64,000 nt of DNA from Nioella sp965215655 (GCF_965215655.1 NZ_OZ244111.1:3162001-3226000); one strand, 5' to 3'. Shown: positions 17,163-27,210, counted from the stretch's first letter. Notes: generated from the letters alone by a model not told the origin. Made by a program: numbers and translations.

Positions 17163-17220
17163 TTTGTCTACACGCCCGGTGTACGGGGGGTGTACAGGGG
17201 GTGTACGGGGGGCACCCTCC
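17163..17220 (+). repeat. GTGTAC/G-run intergenic repeat, copy 1
   Basis: About 58 bp reading TTTGTCTACACGC, then three GTGTAC-(A/G)GGGGG units and GGCACCCTCC. A near-identical block occurs at 27797-27856 in the same orientation. The end can fold back (GGGGGTG with CACCC). It lies in the gap upstream of mcl1 together with the three hairpins. Confidence 0.85.
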
Positions 17221-17333
17221 TCTTTCGCGGCCAAATCGCGCATTGCCGCGTTGCAGCACTTGCGCGCCGCGACGCAATAATCTACCCAAGGCGGGAACTC
17301 TGACGACATATCCTTGCTTGAAGGGAACCGCCC

Positions 17334-18293
17334 ATGTCCTTCCGCCTGCAGCCCGCTGCCCCCGCCCGACCGAACCGCTGCCAGCTCTTCGGCCCCGGCT
17401 CCAATACCAAGCTCTTTGAGAAAATGGCCGCCTCCGCCGCTGACGTGATCAACCTCGATCTGGAAGATTCCGTTGCGCCGTCCGACAAGGATCAGGCCCG
17501 CGCCAATGTGATCGAGGCCATCGGCAATGTGGATTGGGGCACCAAGACGCTGTCGGTGCGGATCAACGGGCTCGACACCCCCTATTGGTACCGCGATGTC
17601 GTTGATCTACTTGAACAATCCTCGGACCGGCTCGACCAGATCATGATCCCGAAAGTGGGCTGCGCCGAGGATGTCTATGCCGTTGACGCGCTGGTCTCCG
17701 CCATCGAGGCCGCCAAAGGTCGAACGAAAAAGATCGCCTTCGAAGTCATCATCGAATCGGCCGCCGGCATCGCCCATGTGGAAGAGATCGCCGCGTCCTC
17801 GCCGCGTCTTGAGGCCATGAGCCTCGGCGCCGCAGACTTCGCCGCCTCTATGGGCATGCAGACCACCGGCATCGGCGGCACGCAGGAGAACTATTACATG
17901 CTGCGCGAGGGGCAGAAATACTGGTCCGACCCCTGGCACTGGGCCCAAACCGCCATCGTAGCGGCCTGCCGTACCCACGGCATTCTGCCCGTCGACGGAC
18001 CCTTCGGCGATTTCTCGGATGACGAGGGCTATATCGCGCAGGCCATGCGCTCTGCCACGCTTGGGATGGTCGGCAAATGGGCCATTCACCCGAAACAGAT
18101 CGCCCTTGCAAATCAGGTGTTTACGCCGTCCGAGGCCGCCGTTGCAGAGGCCCGCGAAATCCTTGCCGCGATGGAAGAGGCCAAGGCCTCGGGCGCGGGG
18201 GCGACCGTCTACAAGGGCCGCCTCGTGGACATCGCCTCGATCAAACAGGCCGAGGTAATCGTGAAACAGTCCGAGATGATCGCCGCCGGCTGA
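17334..18293 (+). CDS. mcl1: L-malyl-CoA/beta-methylmalyl-CoA lyase
   Basis: A 319-residue HpcH/HpaI-fold lyase. The N-terminus MSFRLQPAAPARPNRCQLFG and the segments VINLDLEDSV, FEVIIESAAGIAHVEEIA, LGAADFAASMGMQTTGIGG and GKWAIHPKQIALAN match the characterised Rhodobacter Mcl1, which cleaves malyl-CoA to acetyl-CoA plus glyoxylate and beta-methylmalyl-CoA to propionyl-CoA plus glyoxylate in the ethylmalonyl-CoA pathway. That pathway fits the acetate locus elsewhere in this window. It is followed by a terminator. Confidence 0.95.
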   Translation: MSFRLQPAAPARPNRCQLFGPGSNTKLFEKMAASAADVINLDLEDSVAPSDKDQARANVIEAIGNVDWGTKTLSVRINGLDTPYWYRDVVDLLEQSSDRLDQIMIPKVGCAEDVYAVDALVSAIEAAKGRTKKIAFEVIIESAAGIAHVEEIAASSPRLEAMSLGAADFAASMGMQTTGIGGTQENYYMLREGQKYWSDPWHWAQTAIVAACRTHGILPVDGPFGDFSDDEGYIAQAMRSATLGMVGKWAIHPKQIALANQVFTPSEAAVAEAREILAAMEEAKASGAGATVYKGRLVDIASIKQAEVIVKQSEMIAAG

Positions 18294-18297
18294 TCCC

Positions 18298-18331
18298 AAA
18301 AGGCCCCGCCCCACGCGCGCGGGGCCTTTTC
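18298..18331 (+). terminator. Intrinsic terminator after mcl1
   Basis: A 12-bp stem AAAAGGCCCCGC / GCGGGGCCTTTT ending in a T-run, starting 4 nt after the mcl1 stop codon. Because of the A-run on the 5' side it could also work in the opposite direction. Confidence 0.93.
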
Positions 18332-18352
18332 TTGCAACGCGGAACGTTGCAA
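18332..18352. promoter_or_regulatory. TTGCAACG inverted repeat upstream of accA
   Basis: TTGCAACG-CGGAA-CGTTGCAA, an 8-bp perfect inverted repeat with a 5-nt spacer, sits between the mcl1 terminator and accA, about 50 nt before its start. The TTGCAA core is reminiscent of TTTGCAA-type sites described for short-chain acyl-CoA regulators (PccR/ScfR-like); that link is my inference. Confidence 0.55.
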
Positions 18353-18400
18353 ATCCCGTCCACCGCCTGCATATAGCCAAGGGTCAGACGGAGGCTTTGC

Positions 18401-19360
18401 ATGAACTATCTCGACTTCGAAAAACCCCTCGCCGAAATCGAGGGAAAAGCCGAAGAGCTGCGGGCGATGGCGCGCGGCAACAAGGAGATGGATATCGAGG
18501 CCGAGGCCAAGGCGCTCGATAAAAAGGCCGCCGACATGCTGGCCGACCTCTACAAGTCGCTGACGCCATGGCGCAAATGTCAGGTGGCACGCCACCCCGA
18601 CCGGCCCCATTGCCGCGACTATATTCAGGCACTTTTCACTGAATACACGCCGCTGGCGGGCGACCGGAACTTCGCCGATGACCACGCGATCATGGGCGGG
18701 CTGGCCCGCTTCAATGATCGCCCCGTCATGGTGATCGGCCATGAAAAGGGCCATGACACCAAGACCCGGATCGAGCGCAATTTCGGCATGGCCCGGCCCG
18801 AAGGCTACCGCAAGGCGGTGCGTCTGATGGACATTGCTGACCGGTTTAACCTGCCCGTCGTGACGCTGGTGGACACCCCCGGTGCCTATCCCGGCAAGGG
18901 CGCGGAAGAACGCGGCCAGTCAGAGGCGATTGCGCGCTCGACCGAGAAATGCCTTCAGATCGGCGTGCCGCTGATTTCCGTCGTCATCGGCGAAGGCGGA
19001 TCGGGCGGGGCCGTGGCCTTTGCCACCGCTGACAAGGTGGCGATGCTGGAACACTCGATCTATTCGGTCATCAGCCCCGAGGGCTGCGCCTCGATCCTGT
19101 GGAAGGACGGGGCCAAGATGCGCGAAGCGGCCGAGGCGCTGCGCCTGACCGCGCAGGACCTTGAAAAACTCGGCGTCTGCGACCGGATCATCAAGGAACC
19201 GCTCGGCGGCGCACAGCGCGACCGGGTGACGACCATCAAGCGCGTGGGCGAAGGGATCGAGGCCCTGCTGGCCTCCATGGACGGAAAATCGCGCGACGAC
19301 CTGATCGCAGGCCGCCGCAAGAAGTTCCTCGATATGGGGTCGAAAGGGCTGGCCGCCTAA
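18401..19360 (+). CDS. accA: Acetyl-CoA carboxylase carboxyltransferase subunit alpha
   Basis: The 319-residue alpha subunit of carboxyltransferase, making malonyl-CoA for fatty-acid synthesis with AccD and the AccBC biotin part (none of which is in this window). MNYLDFEKPLAEIEGK at the N-terminus, TLVDTPGAYPGKGAEERGQ, IGEGGSGGAVAF and SPEGCASILWKD are canonical. It stands alone behind the mcl1 terminator with its own upstream inverted repeat. Confidence 0.97.
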   Translation: MNYLDFEKPLAEIEGKAEELRAMARGNKEMDIEAEAKALDKKAADMLADLYKSLTPWRKCQVARHPDRPHCRDYIQALFTEYTPLAGDRNFADDHAIMGGLARFNDRPVMVIGHEKGHDTKTRIERNFGMARPEGYRKAVRLMDIADRFNLPVVTLVDTPGAYPGKGAEERGQSEAIARSTEKCLQIGVPLISVVIGEGGSGGAVAFATADKVAMLEHSIYSVISPEGCASILWKDGAKMREAAEALRLTAQDLEKLGVCDRIIKEPLGGAQRDRVTTIKRVGEGIEALLASMDGKSRDDLIAGRRKKFLDMGSKGLAA

Positions 19361-19367
19361 GGCCCGC

Positions 19368-19892
19368 CTACCGCCCGAACCACATCCGCTGAAACAGCCC
19401 GTCACGCAGCATGATCTGGTGGTAAAGCGCCCCCAGTATATGCAGCGCCAGCATCGCCATGATCAGCTTGGCAAGAATGCCGTGGACAACGCGCGGGCTG
19501 AATTCAAAAAAGCTGTCAGGCAGCGGCGCGGTGCCCGCCAAGGCATCTGACAGGCCCGACATGCGGCCCAGAACCATGCCCGACACGGCCATCAGGATCA
19601 CGAAGATATTCAGAAGCTTGGGCATCGCCTGCCCCAACCTGTCCAGAAACGCGCTGCCGGTTTTGGCATGGTCCGGCGCGGGCAGGAACCGGCGCAGCAC
19701 GATCCGCAGCACGGTCAGGCCAAGGATCACGAGCCCGATCAGCCGGTGTGTGGCCAGCATCGACAGCTTGTCGGGGTCGGTATTGTCCATCGGCTCCAGC
19801 ACGAAGGTGCCCACCCCAAGCATCAGAAGCATCAGCACGGCAACGATCCAGTGCAGGGCGACGGTGACAGGGTGGTAACGGTAAACGGACAT
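19368..19892 (-). CDS. Cytochrome b561 family membrane protein
   Basis: A 174-residue four-helix di-heme b561/b6-type protein. RYHPVTVALHWIVAVLMLLM, THRLIGLVILGLTVLRIVLR and HGILAKLIMAMLALHILGALYHQ provide four His positioned for two hemes. It probably passes electrons between the quinone pool and a periplasmic acceptor. The ATG has AAAGGATG upstream; an in-frame upstream extension is unlikely. It converges with accA, 7 nt apart. Confidence 0.87.
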   Translation of the reverse strand: MSVYRYHPVTVALHWIVAVLMLLMLGVGTFVLEPMDNTDPDKLSMLATHRLIGLVILGLTVLRIVLRRFLPAPDHAKTGSAFLDRLGQAMPKLLNIFVILMAVSGMVLGRMSGLSDALAGTAPLPDSFFEFSPRVVHGILAKLIMAMLALHILGALYHQIMLRDGLFQRMWFGR

Positions 19893-20047
19893 GGCGCATC
19901 CTTTCGCGGCACTGGTACGTTCGACTAGCGGTATGGGCACTGCCTTTAGTTGTCAACGGCAAGTATATTTCCCGGTCAATCCGCCGCAACGGCATGCTTG
20001 CCCGAATTCCCCGCCCGCGTCACCATCCCCCGCAAGGAGGACCCCAA

Positions 20048-21196
20048 ATGCCCAACCATCTGTGGATGCAGGACGACCATCACGCCTATGCCGATACCGT
20101 GCGCCGGTTTCTGGAGGACGAGTTTCAGCCACACCGGGACACATGGAAGGAGGCGGGCAAGATCCCCAAGGATTTCTGGCGCAAGGCGGGGGATCTGGGC
20201 ATACTCGGCGCAACCACGCCGGAGGAGAACGGCGGGCTCGGCCTCAGCCGCCATTTCGATGCGGTGACCTATATTGAACAGGCCAAGGCGGGGGATAGTG
20301 GCTGGGGATTTGCCGTCCACAATATCGCCGCGCATTACATCATCGCCTATGGCACGGAAGAGCAGAAAGCGCGCTGGCTGCCAAAACTGGCCACCGGCGA
20401 GATGGTCGGCGCCATAGCCATGACCGAACCGGGCACCGGCAGTGACCTACAGGCAGTGCGCACCACCGCCGTGCCGGACGGGAACGAGTATCTGATAAAC
20501 GGATCCAAGACCTTCATCACCAACGGGGGCAGCGCCGACCTGCTGATCCTCGTGGCCAAGACCGACCCCACATCGCGCGCCAAGGGCGTCTCGCTGATGG
20601 TAGTGGAGACAGAAGCGCTGGAGGGCTTCCGCGTGGGCCGCAAGCTCGACAAGATGGGGATGCGCCGGAACGATACGGCGGAACTGTTTTTTGAGGACGT
20701 CCGCATCCCGCGCGACCATCTGCTCGGGACCGAGGAAGGCCAAGGGTTTTACCAGCTTATGCGGCAATTGCCGTGGGAACGGCTGATCCTCGGCTATGGC
20801 GCGCTCGGGTCCTCTCAATGCGCGCTCGACGTGACGCTCTCTTATGTGAAAGAGCGCAAGGCCTTTGGGCAGCGGGTCATGGATTTCCAGAACACAAGGT
20901 TCAAGCTGGCGGAATGCGCGACCAAGGTGGAAATTCTCGCAGCTTTCCTCGACCAGTGCCTGGAGGAGCTGGAACAGGGCACCCTGACGGCGGAAAAGGC
21001 CGCGATGGCCAAGTGGTGGGGCAGCCAGACCCAATGCGAGATCGTGGACGAATGCCTGCAACTGCATGGCGGCTACGGCTACATGAACGAGTACCTGATC
21101 GCAGAACTCTACGCCGATGCCCGTGTGCAGAAGATCTATGGCGGCACGAATGAGATCATGAAGGAACTGATCGCGCGGGATCTGGACCGCGACTGA
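20048..21196 (+). CDS. Acyl-CoA dehydrogenase
   Basis: A 382-residue FAD-dependent acyl-CoA dehydrogenase with AAGGAGG before the ATG. AMTEPGTGSDLQAVRTTA is the FAD/substrate signature 1, and LQLHGGYGYMNEY with KIYGGTNEIMKELI the C-terminal signature 2. The usual catalytic Glu of the short/medium-chain class (YEGT) is Gly here, but PWERLILGYGALG supplies the Glu position used by isovaleryl- and long-chain-type enzymes. The substrate may thus be a long or branched acyl-CoA. Confidence 0.92.
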   Translation: MPNHLWMQDDHHAYADTVRRFLEDEFQPHRDTWKEAGKIPKDFWRKAGDLGILGATTPEENGGLGLSRHFDAVTYIEQAKAGDSGWGFAVHNIAAHYIIAYGTEEQKARWLPKLATGEMVGAIAMTEPGTGSDLQAVRTTAVPDGNEYLINGSKTFITNGGSADLLILVAKTDPTSRAKGVSLMVVETEALEGFRVGRKLDKMGMRRNDTAELFFEDVRIPRDHLLGTEEGQGFYQLMRQLPWERLILGYGALGSSQCALDVTLSYVKERKAFGQRVMDFQNTRFKLAECATKVEILAAFLDQCLEELEQGTLTAEKAAMAKWWGSQTQCEIVDECLQLHGGYGYMNEYLIAELYADARVQKIYGGTNEIMKELIARDLDRD

Positions 21197-21288
21197 CGTG
21201 ACCGCCGCAATCACTGGGCCATTGCCGCAGGCACGGCACCATGGCACCGTCTGTTCGACCCGCAACAAGACCAACGGCGATCACACCC

Positions 21289-22140
21289 ATGGCGCTCATT
21301 CCCGCCCGCATACGCTACAGGCTGACGAGCGTAGAACCCCCGACGGAGTTCAAACGCCGGATGGAGGACCGGCTCCAGCGATGGTATCGCGGCAAGGATC
21401 CGCATCCCGATCCGGCCCTGCAACGCAGGCGGCTGTCGGTTGCTGCTCTCACCAACAAAACGGCAATGCGCGCCTACGCACAGCAGATGAACCTGCCGCT
21501 GCCCGAGCGCTACGCCGAGGCGGCCGACGTGGACGGCCTCGACATCCCTGCGCTTCCGCAAAGGGTGGTCATCAAGCCAGACAACCTGTCCAGCAACAAA
21601 GGCGTGCTGTTGTTCGACGGAGAGACAGAGGTCTTTTCCGGCGACACCGTGCCCATGTCCGAACGCGGGGCCTATGTGAAACGCAGGATGGACCCATTGA
21701 TTTCCGCCAAGCCCGCAACCCGGCTGATTGCCGAAGAGTTTCTGAAAGATAGCGACCCCGGCAAGGTCATTCCCCGCGATTTCAAGACCTTCGTCGCAGG
21801 CGGTCGGACGCATGTGATCAAGGTTGTCGACAGGAACGGCAAGGCGGGAACGACCATGGAACGATACTATCGCCGGACCTGGAAGCCATATCGCGATTTG
21901 CAATACTCAAACGGCCTGGCCCCGCCGATCCCCAGACCCGAGCGATACGAAGACCTGCTCGATCTGTCCGATCGGATCGCACGCGACATCCAGTGCTTCA
22001 TGCGGCTGGATTTCTACATCACGCAGCGCGGTGTGGTGTTCGGTGAATTCACATCCTACCCCAATGCAGGCAACAAACACACGGCCCGCGGCAGCCGCGT
22101 CTTTTGCGATCTGATGGACCGCTATCCAGACCCGTTCTGA
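21289..22140 (+). CDS. TupA-like ATP-grasp protein
   Basis: About 283 residues resembling the TupA-like ATP-grasp family (named after teichuronopeptide biosynthesis). LPQRVVIKPDNLSSNKGVLLF provides the ATP-binding Lys and loop, LIAEEFL the adenine-binding strand, PRDFKTFV the next strand, and RLDFYITQRGVVFGEFTSYPNAGN the metal-binding D/E/N end. It could ligate amino or sugar-acid groups for surface polymers. No clear ribosome binding site; an alternative ATG lies 48 nt upstream. No surface polysaccharide genes are nearby. Confidence 0.7.
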   Translation: MALIPARIRYRLTSVEPPTEFKRRMEDRLQRWYRGKDPHPDPALQRRRLSVAALTNKTAMRAYAQQMNLPLPERYAEAADVDGLDIPALPQRVVIKPDNLSSNKGVLLFDGETEVFSGDTVPMSERGAYVKRRMDPLISAKPATRLIAEEFLKDSDPGKVIPRDFKTFVAGGRTHVIKVVDRNGKAGTTMERYYRRTWKPYRDLQYSNGLAPPIPRPERYEDLLDLSDRIARDIQCFMRLDFYITQRGVVFGEFTSYPNAGNKHTARGSRVFCDLMDRYPDPF

Positions 22141-22344
22141 ACCGTGGGTCACCGGCCCATTTGCCGAACCGCGCGCCCTGCGACCGACAGAACGGGCTCA
22201 TTGCGGCTGACCAATCGAGATTTCGAAAAATCCTCTGAACACGCCACGAAAATTCCCGCATTGGGCCGCGCCTGTGCACGGCTGACGGACGACACCCACA
22301 GGGTTCATTCCGCAATCCCGATTGCCAACCGGAGGTCCGATCCC

Positions 22345-22551
22345 ATGAAACCAACCCGTCTCGTTGCAACCGCCCTGACCTTGACCGCCCTGTCATCCGG
22401 CGCGGCGCTGGCCCAGACCTACACCACGCCCGACGGCTGTTCCTACACCCGCGCGCAGGCGCCGGGCCATCCCGCCACATGGCATCTGATCCTGAACCCC
22501 GAGCGGATCGGCCTGCCGACCCCCACGGCCCGCTGCGCCGCAATGCTGTAG
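22345..22551 (+). CDS. Small secreted protein
   Basis: A 68-residue protein with a strong GGAGG site and a clean Sec signal peptide (KPTRLVATALTLTALSSGAALA, cleavage before QTYTTP). The mature part of about 45 residues has two Cys (DGCSYTRAQAPG and ARCAAML) that could pair. Short secreted proteins of this layout with a DGCSY motif are common in Rhodobacteraceae; no function is known. The 204-nt gap upstream shows nothing else I recognise. Confidence 0.7.
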   Translation: MKPTRLVATALTLTALSSGAALAQTYTTPDGCSYTRAQAPGHPATWHLILNPERIGLPTPTARCAAML

Positions 22552-22552
22552 G

Positions 22553-23485
22553 TCAGAGCGGCAGGGGCGACAGCCGAGCTTGCAGAATCTCTGCCGACCG
22601 GCGCAGGGCGGCTTCCTCGCCCTCGCTCAGTTCTGGCCACAGCGTCGCGGTCACGCCCTCGCGCCCCACGGTGCGGGGCAGCGACAGGGCCACGTCCGGC
22701 ACGCCCAGAACATCCGTCTCGACCACGGACACCGACAGCACAGCCTGTTCATCGCCCGCAATCGCCGCCACGATCCGCGCCAGCCCGCCGCCGATGCCGT
22801 ACCAGGTGGCGCCCTTGCCCTCGATGATCGTATAGGCCGCGCCGCGCACACCTGCGTCGATCCTCTGGCGCACATCCTCGGTCAGCGGGGCAGAGACCTG
22901 CGCAGCGAAGCTTTCCAACGGCACCGACCCGGCCCGCGCGCTGGACCAGGCCAGCACCTCGGAATCGCCGTGTTCGCCCAGGACATAGCCATGGACCGAC
23001 CCCGGAGAAATCCCCAGATGCCGTCCCACCAGCCAGCGAAACCGCGCGGTATCGAGGATTGTGCCCGACCCGATCACGCGCCCCGGCGGTAGGCCCGACA
23101 GCCGCGTGGTGATCTGGGTCATCAGGTCGACGGGGTTCGAGGCGACCAAAAGGATCGCGCCGGGGCATACCGCCATGACCTGCCCCACCACCTGCCGGAA
23201 CACATCCGCATTCCGTTCCAGCAGGGCCAGCCGCGTTTCCCCCGGTTGCTGAGAAACCCCGCAGGACAGGATCACCACCCCCGCCCCATCCAGATCGGCA
23301 TAGCTCCCTGCCCGCACGATGGCGGGGGATGCGAAAGGAATGGCATGGGCGATATCCTCGGCCTCGGCCCGCGCACGCGCCGGGTTTACATCGACCAGCA
23401 CGATCTCGGATGCTTCGCCCTGCATGACCAATGCGAATGCGGCCGTAGCCCCGACCATGCCTGCCCCGACGATTCCGATTTTCAC
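22553..23485 (-). CDS. ldh: L-lactate dehydrogenase
   Basis: A 310-residue NAD-dependent LDH/MDH-family enzyme. GIVGAGMVGATAAFAL binds NAD; the specificity loop reads SQQPGETRLALLERN with Gln where malate dehydrogenases have Arg, which indicates lactate/pyruvate; ASNPVD and YVLGEHGDSE carry the substrate-binding and catalytic His. The tetramer should interconvert L-lactate and pyruvate in the cytoplasm. Convergent with the small secreted protein gene, 1 nt apart. Confidence 0.93.
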   Translation of the reverse strand: MKIGIVGAGMVGATAAFALVMQGEASEIVLVDVNPARARAEAEDIAHAIPFASPAIVRAGSYADLDGAGVVILSCGVSQQPGETRLALLERNADVFRQVVGQVMAVCPGAILLVASNPVDLMTQITTRLSGLPPGRVIGSGTILDTARFRWLVGRHLGISPGSVHGYVLGEHGDSEVLAWSSARAGSVPLESFAAQVSAPLTEDVRQRIDAGVRGAAYTIIEGKGATWYGIGGGLARIVAAIAGDEQAVLSVSVVETDVLGVPDVALSLPRTVGREGVTATLWPELSEGEEAALRRSAEILQARLSPLPL

Positions 23486-23562
23486 TGTATGCCCTGCCAG
23501 CTTGTAAGACCTGCCTCAGGGTAGCGCAGCACCGCGATAGCTGACCAGAGCGGAAACCCGCG

Positions 23563-24716
<1,154 letters not shown>

Positions 24717-24720
<4 letters not shown>

Positions 24721-25901
24721 GGCTTGACGAAGAGCTTGCGCTCCACGTTGCACAGCGTTTCCGCCGGGCCATCCTCCTTGATCAGGATGGTCTCCGTGGT
24801 TTCCAGTCCCCAACTGTCCATCCACAGCGCCGGCATGAAATGGAAGGTCATGCCCGGTTGCAGCACGGTTTCATCCTCGCCCCGGATCGACGCGGTACGC
24901 TCGCCCCAGTCGGGCGGGTAGGACAGGCCGATCGGGTAGCCCATGCGCCCCTTGCGATCGAACCCGTGCTTGTGCAGCACCTCCATGAAAGCGTTGAAGA
25001 TATCGCGGGTCTGGTTGCCCGCCCGCGCGGCGTTCAGCCCCGCCTCGATCCCCTCCATCTGCGCGGCCTCGACCCGGCGCATCTCGTCCGACGGCGTGCC
25101 AAGGAAGATCGTCCGGCAGAGCGGCGCATGGTAACGGCGATAACAGCCCGACAGTTCGAAGAACGTGGCCTCGCCCTCGCGCATCTCGTCCCCGTTCCAG
25201 GTCAGGTGCGCGGCGGTGGCATCGAGCCCCGAGGGCGTCAGCGGCACGATGGCCGGGTAATCGCCCCAGGCATCGTCCACCCCGGTGATCCCCGCATGCA
25301 TGATGTCCGCCACGAGATCATTCTTGCGCACCCCCGGCGCGGCGCGCTCCAGCGCGACCTGCACCACCTTCTCGGAAATCTTCGCCGCCTTGCGGATAAA
25401 GCCGATCTCCTCCTCCGATTTCACCAGCCGCGGCCAGTTCACAAGCGCCGTGGCATCGACCAGTGTTGCATTGGGCAGCTCCGCGCCCAGAACCGCATGC
25501 GCCTTGGCGGAGTAATAGTAATTCTCCATCTCCACCCCGATCCGGGCCGAGGCCAGCCCCATACGGGTGAAATGCTCCGCCAGATCCTGCATCGGGTGGT
25601 AGACGGTCGACTGGATGTAGTGGTCCGAATAGCCGTGAATGTTCTCCGCCGCCATCCAGCAGGTCCGTTGGCCGCCAAGCGCGTCCATGGACCGGCCCCA
25701 CCATTCGGGCTCGCCCTCCATCCGCAGGATCACGCCCTGATGCACGTAGAAGGACCAGCCGTCATAGCCCGTCAGCCAGGCCTGGTTCGAGGGATCGGTC
25801 ACGAAAATCGCATCGAGCCCGGCTTCGGCCATCGCGGCCCGTGTCTTGGCGATCCGCCGGTCATATTCCGCCTGGCTGAACGGTGCGCATCCCGCTGGCA
25901 T
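24717..25901 (-). CDS. M24-fold hydrolase, probable ectoine hydrolase (DoeA/EutD-like)
   Basis: A 394-residue creatinase/aminopeptidase-P-fold protein. The C-terminal half (YPIGLSYPPDWGERTASIR and LQPGMTFHFMPALWMDSWGL) closely resembles DoeA/EutD ectoine hydrolases. The metal ligands of true M24 peptidases are not preserved: the DxG..SDxTR region reads FFELSGCYRRYHAPLCRT and the GIE position is FHFM, as expected for metal-independent members. Expected product: N-acetyl-diaminobutyrate. It forms a two-gene operon with the M20 deacetylase. Confidence 0.82.
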
Positions 25902-25923
25902 CTCATCTCTCCCTGTCTGGCTG

Positions 25924-25950
25924 TTCCGATCACGCTAGGGGAAATCGGAA
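25924..25950. promoter_or_regulatory. Inverted repeat upstream of the ectoine-hydrolase-like gene
   Basis: TTCCGAT (25924-25930) and ATCGGAA (25944-25950) form a 7-bp inverted repeat with a 13-nt spacer in the 130-nt divergent gap before rluE; another TTTCCGA follows downstream. A possible operator for the minus-strand pair. Confidence 0.35.
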
Positions 25951-26031
25951 ACACCGCAACAGCTTTTCCGACACCGCGCTTGCCGAACGCGTCAGGATCG
26001 GTCAGGACCGGGGACAGCGAAAGGCGAGGCA

Positions 26032-26622
26032 ATGACCAGACTGATCCTTTTCAACAAGCCCTATGACGTGCTCTCGCAATTCACCGACAAGGGGGTGGAA
26101 GGCAGCCCCCGCCGCACCCTGTCGGAATTCATCGACGTGCCAGGCGTCTATGCCGCCGGGAGGCTCGACCGCGACAGCGAAGGGCTGATGGTGCTCACCG
26201 ATGACGGGCGCTTGCAGGCCCGCATCACCAGCCCCCGCGCCCAGACCCCCAAGACCTATTGGGCCCAGGTCGAGGGCACCCCGACGGAGGACCAGTTGCA
26301 GGCCCTGCGCAAGGGCGTCACCCTGAAAGACGGCCCCACCCGCCCCGCGAAGGTACGCCTGATGGAGGAACCCGAAGGCCTCTGGCCCCGCACCCCGCCC
26401 GTGCGCTTTCGCAAATCCGTGCCCGACGCATGGCTGGAACTCACCATCACCGAAGGCCGCAACCGCCAGGTCCGCCGCATGACCGCCGCCGTGGGCCTGC
26501 CCACGCTGCGCCTGATCCGCGCCCGCGTCGGAAAATGGGCGCTCGAAGGCCTCGCCCCCGGTGACTGGCGCGATGCAACGGCAGACCTGACTGCCCCTTC
26601 CCCCCGGCGCAAACCGCGCTAA
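26032..26622 (+). CDS. rluE: Pseudouridine synthase, RluE-like
   Basis: A 196-residue RsuA/RluB/E/F family pseudouridine synthase without the S4 domain, as in RluE of 23S rRNA (position 2457 in E. coli). LILFNKPYDVLSQFTD starts the protein, YAAGRLDRDSEGLMVLT contains the catalytic Asp, and LTITEGRNRQVRRMTAAVGLPTLRLIR is the family motif III. Followed 11 nt later by a DUF454 gene. Confidence 0.92.
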   Translation: MTRLILFNKPYDVLSQFTDKGVEGSPRRTLSEFIDVPGVYAAGRLDRDSEGLMVLTDDGRLQARITSPRAQTPKTYWAQVEGTPTEDQLQALRKGVTLKDGPTRPAKVRLMEEPEGLWPRTPPVRFRKSVPDAWLELTITEGRNRQVRRMTAAVGLPTLRLIRARVGKWALEGLAPGDWRDATADLTAPSPRRKPR

Positions 26623-26633
26623 ACCCGAAGGGC

Positions 26634-27029
26634 ATGAGCCTGATGCCAGACCCCGCAAACCGCCCCCGCCTGCGCCACCTGCCATGGCTATTGCTTGGCT
26701 GGACCGCCGTCGCGCTCGGCTTCGCGGGGGTGGTCCTGCCGATCCTGCCGACGACGCCCTTCCTGATCCTCGCCGCCTTCGCCTTCTCGAAGAGCTCCCC
26801 CCGCCTGCGCCAATGGCTGGTGGATCACAACATCTTCGGCGGCCCGATCCGCGATTGGGAGGAAAAGGGCGCGATCCGCCCGCGCTACAAGATCATGGCC
26901 TGCACCGCCATGGCGCTGGTCCTGTTCGCCAGCATTCTCTCCAGCCTCAGCGGCATGATCATCCTGATCCAGATCATGGCCATGGGCGGCGCAGCGGCCT
27001 TCATCCTGTCCCGGCCGAACGGCGACTGA
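26634..27029 (+). CDS. YbaN-like DUF454 membrane protein
   Basis: A 131-residue inner-membrane protein. GFAGVVLPILPTTPFLILAA followed by FSKSSPRLRQWLVDH is the unmistakable DUF454/YbaN motif; two further helices fill the C-terminus. The function is unknown. Its stop codon is followed 11 nt later by copy A of the 170-bp repeat. Confidence 0.9.
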   Translation: MSLMPDPANRPRLRHLPWLLLGWTAVALGFAGVVLPILPTTPFLILAAFAFSKSSPRLRQWLVDHNIFGGPIRDWEEKGAIRPRYKIMACTAMALVLFASILSSLSGMIILIQIMAMGGAAAFILSRPNGD

Positions 27030-27040
27030 TCCCCCGCCCG

Positions 27041-27210
27041 TTCATCTTGGCCAAAATACCTCCGCCGGAGGCGTCCTGCCCTCTCACCCCACGGATCACC
27101 CCGGACAGCGCACCTCCAGCAGCCAAATTCCCGTGGCAACGCGGCCCGAGGAGGGCGCCAGAGGCGCCTGACGAGGGGCGCTCCCCGGTCGACGCGCCCG
27201 CGCGGCGAAA
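27041..27210 (+). repeat. 170-bp structured repeat element, copy A
   Basis: It begins with TTCATCTTGGCCAAAATACC and a CCTCC-GCC-GGAGG hairpin, identical to copy B (29455-29624, inverted) for 32 nt. It then has a diverged middle, CCCGTGGCAACGCGG at offset 89, a GGCGCC-AGA-GGCGCC hairpin and CCCCGGTCGACGC at offset 142. All offsets equal those in copy B, so the copies are colinear without indels. It starts 11 nt after the DUF454 stop codon. The rest of the gap to 27383 shows nothing recognisable. Confidence 0.88.

Noticed and set aside
17163..17220. GTGTAC repeats considered as a CRISPR array
   Set aside because: Units are only about 12 bp, directly adjacent and without unique spacers, and no cas genes are present.
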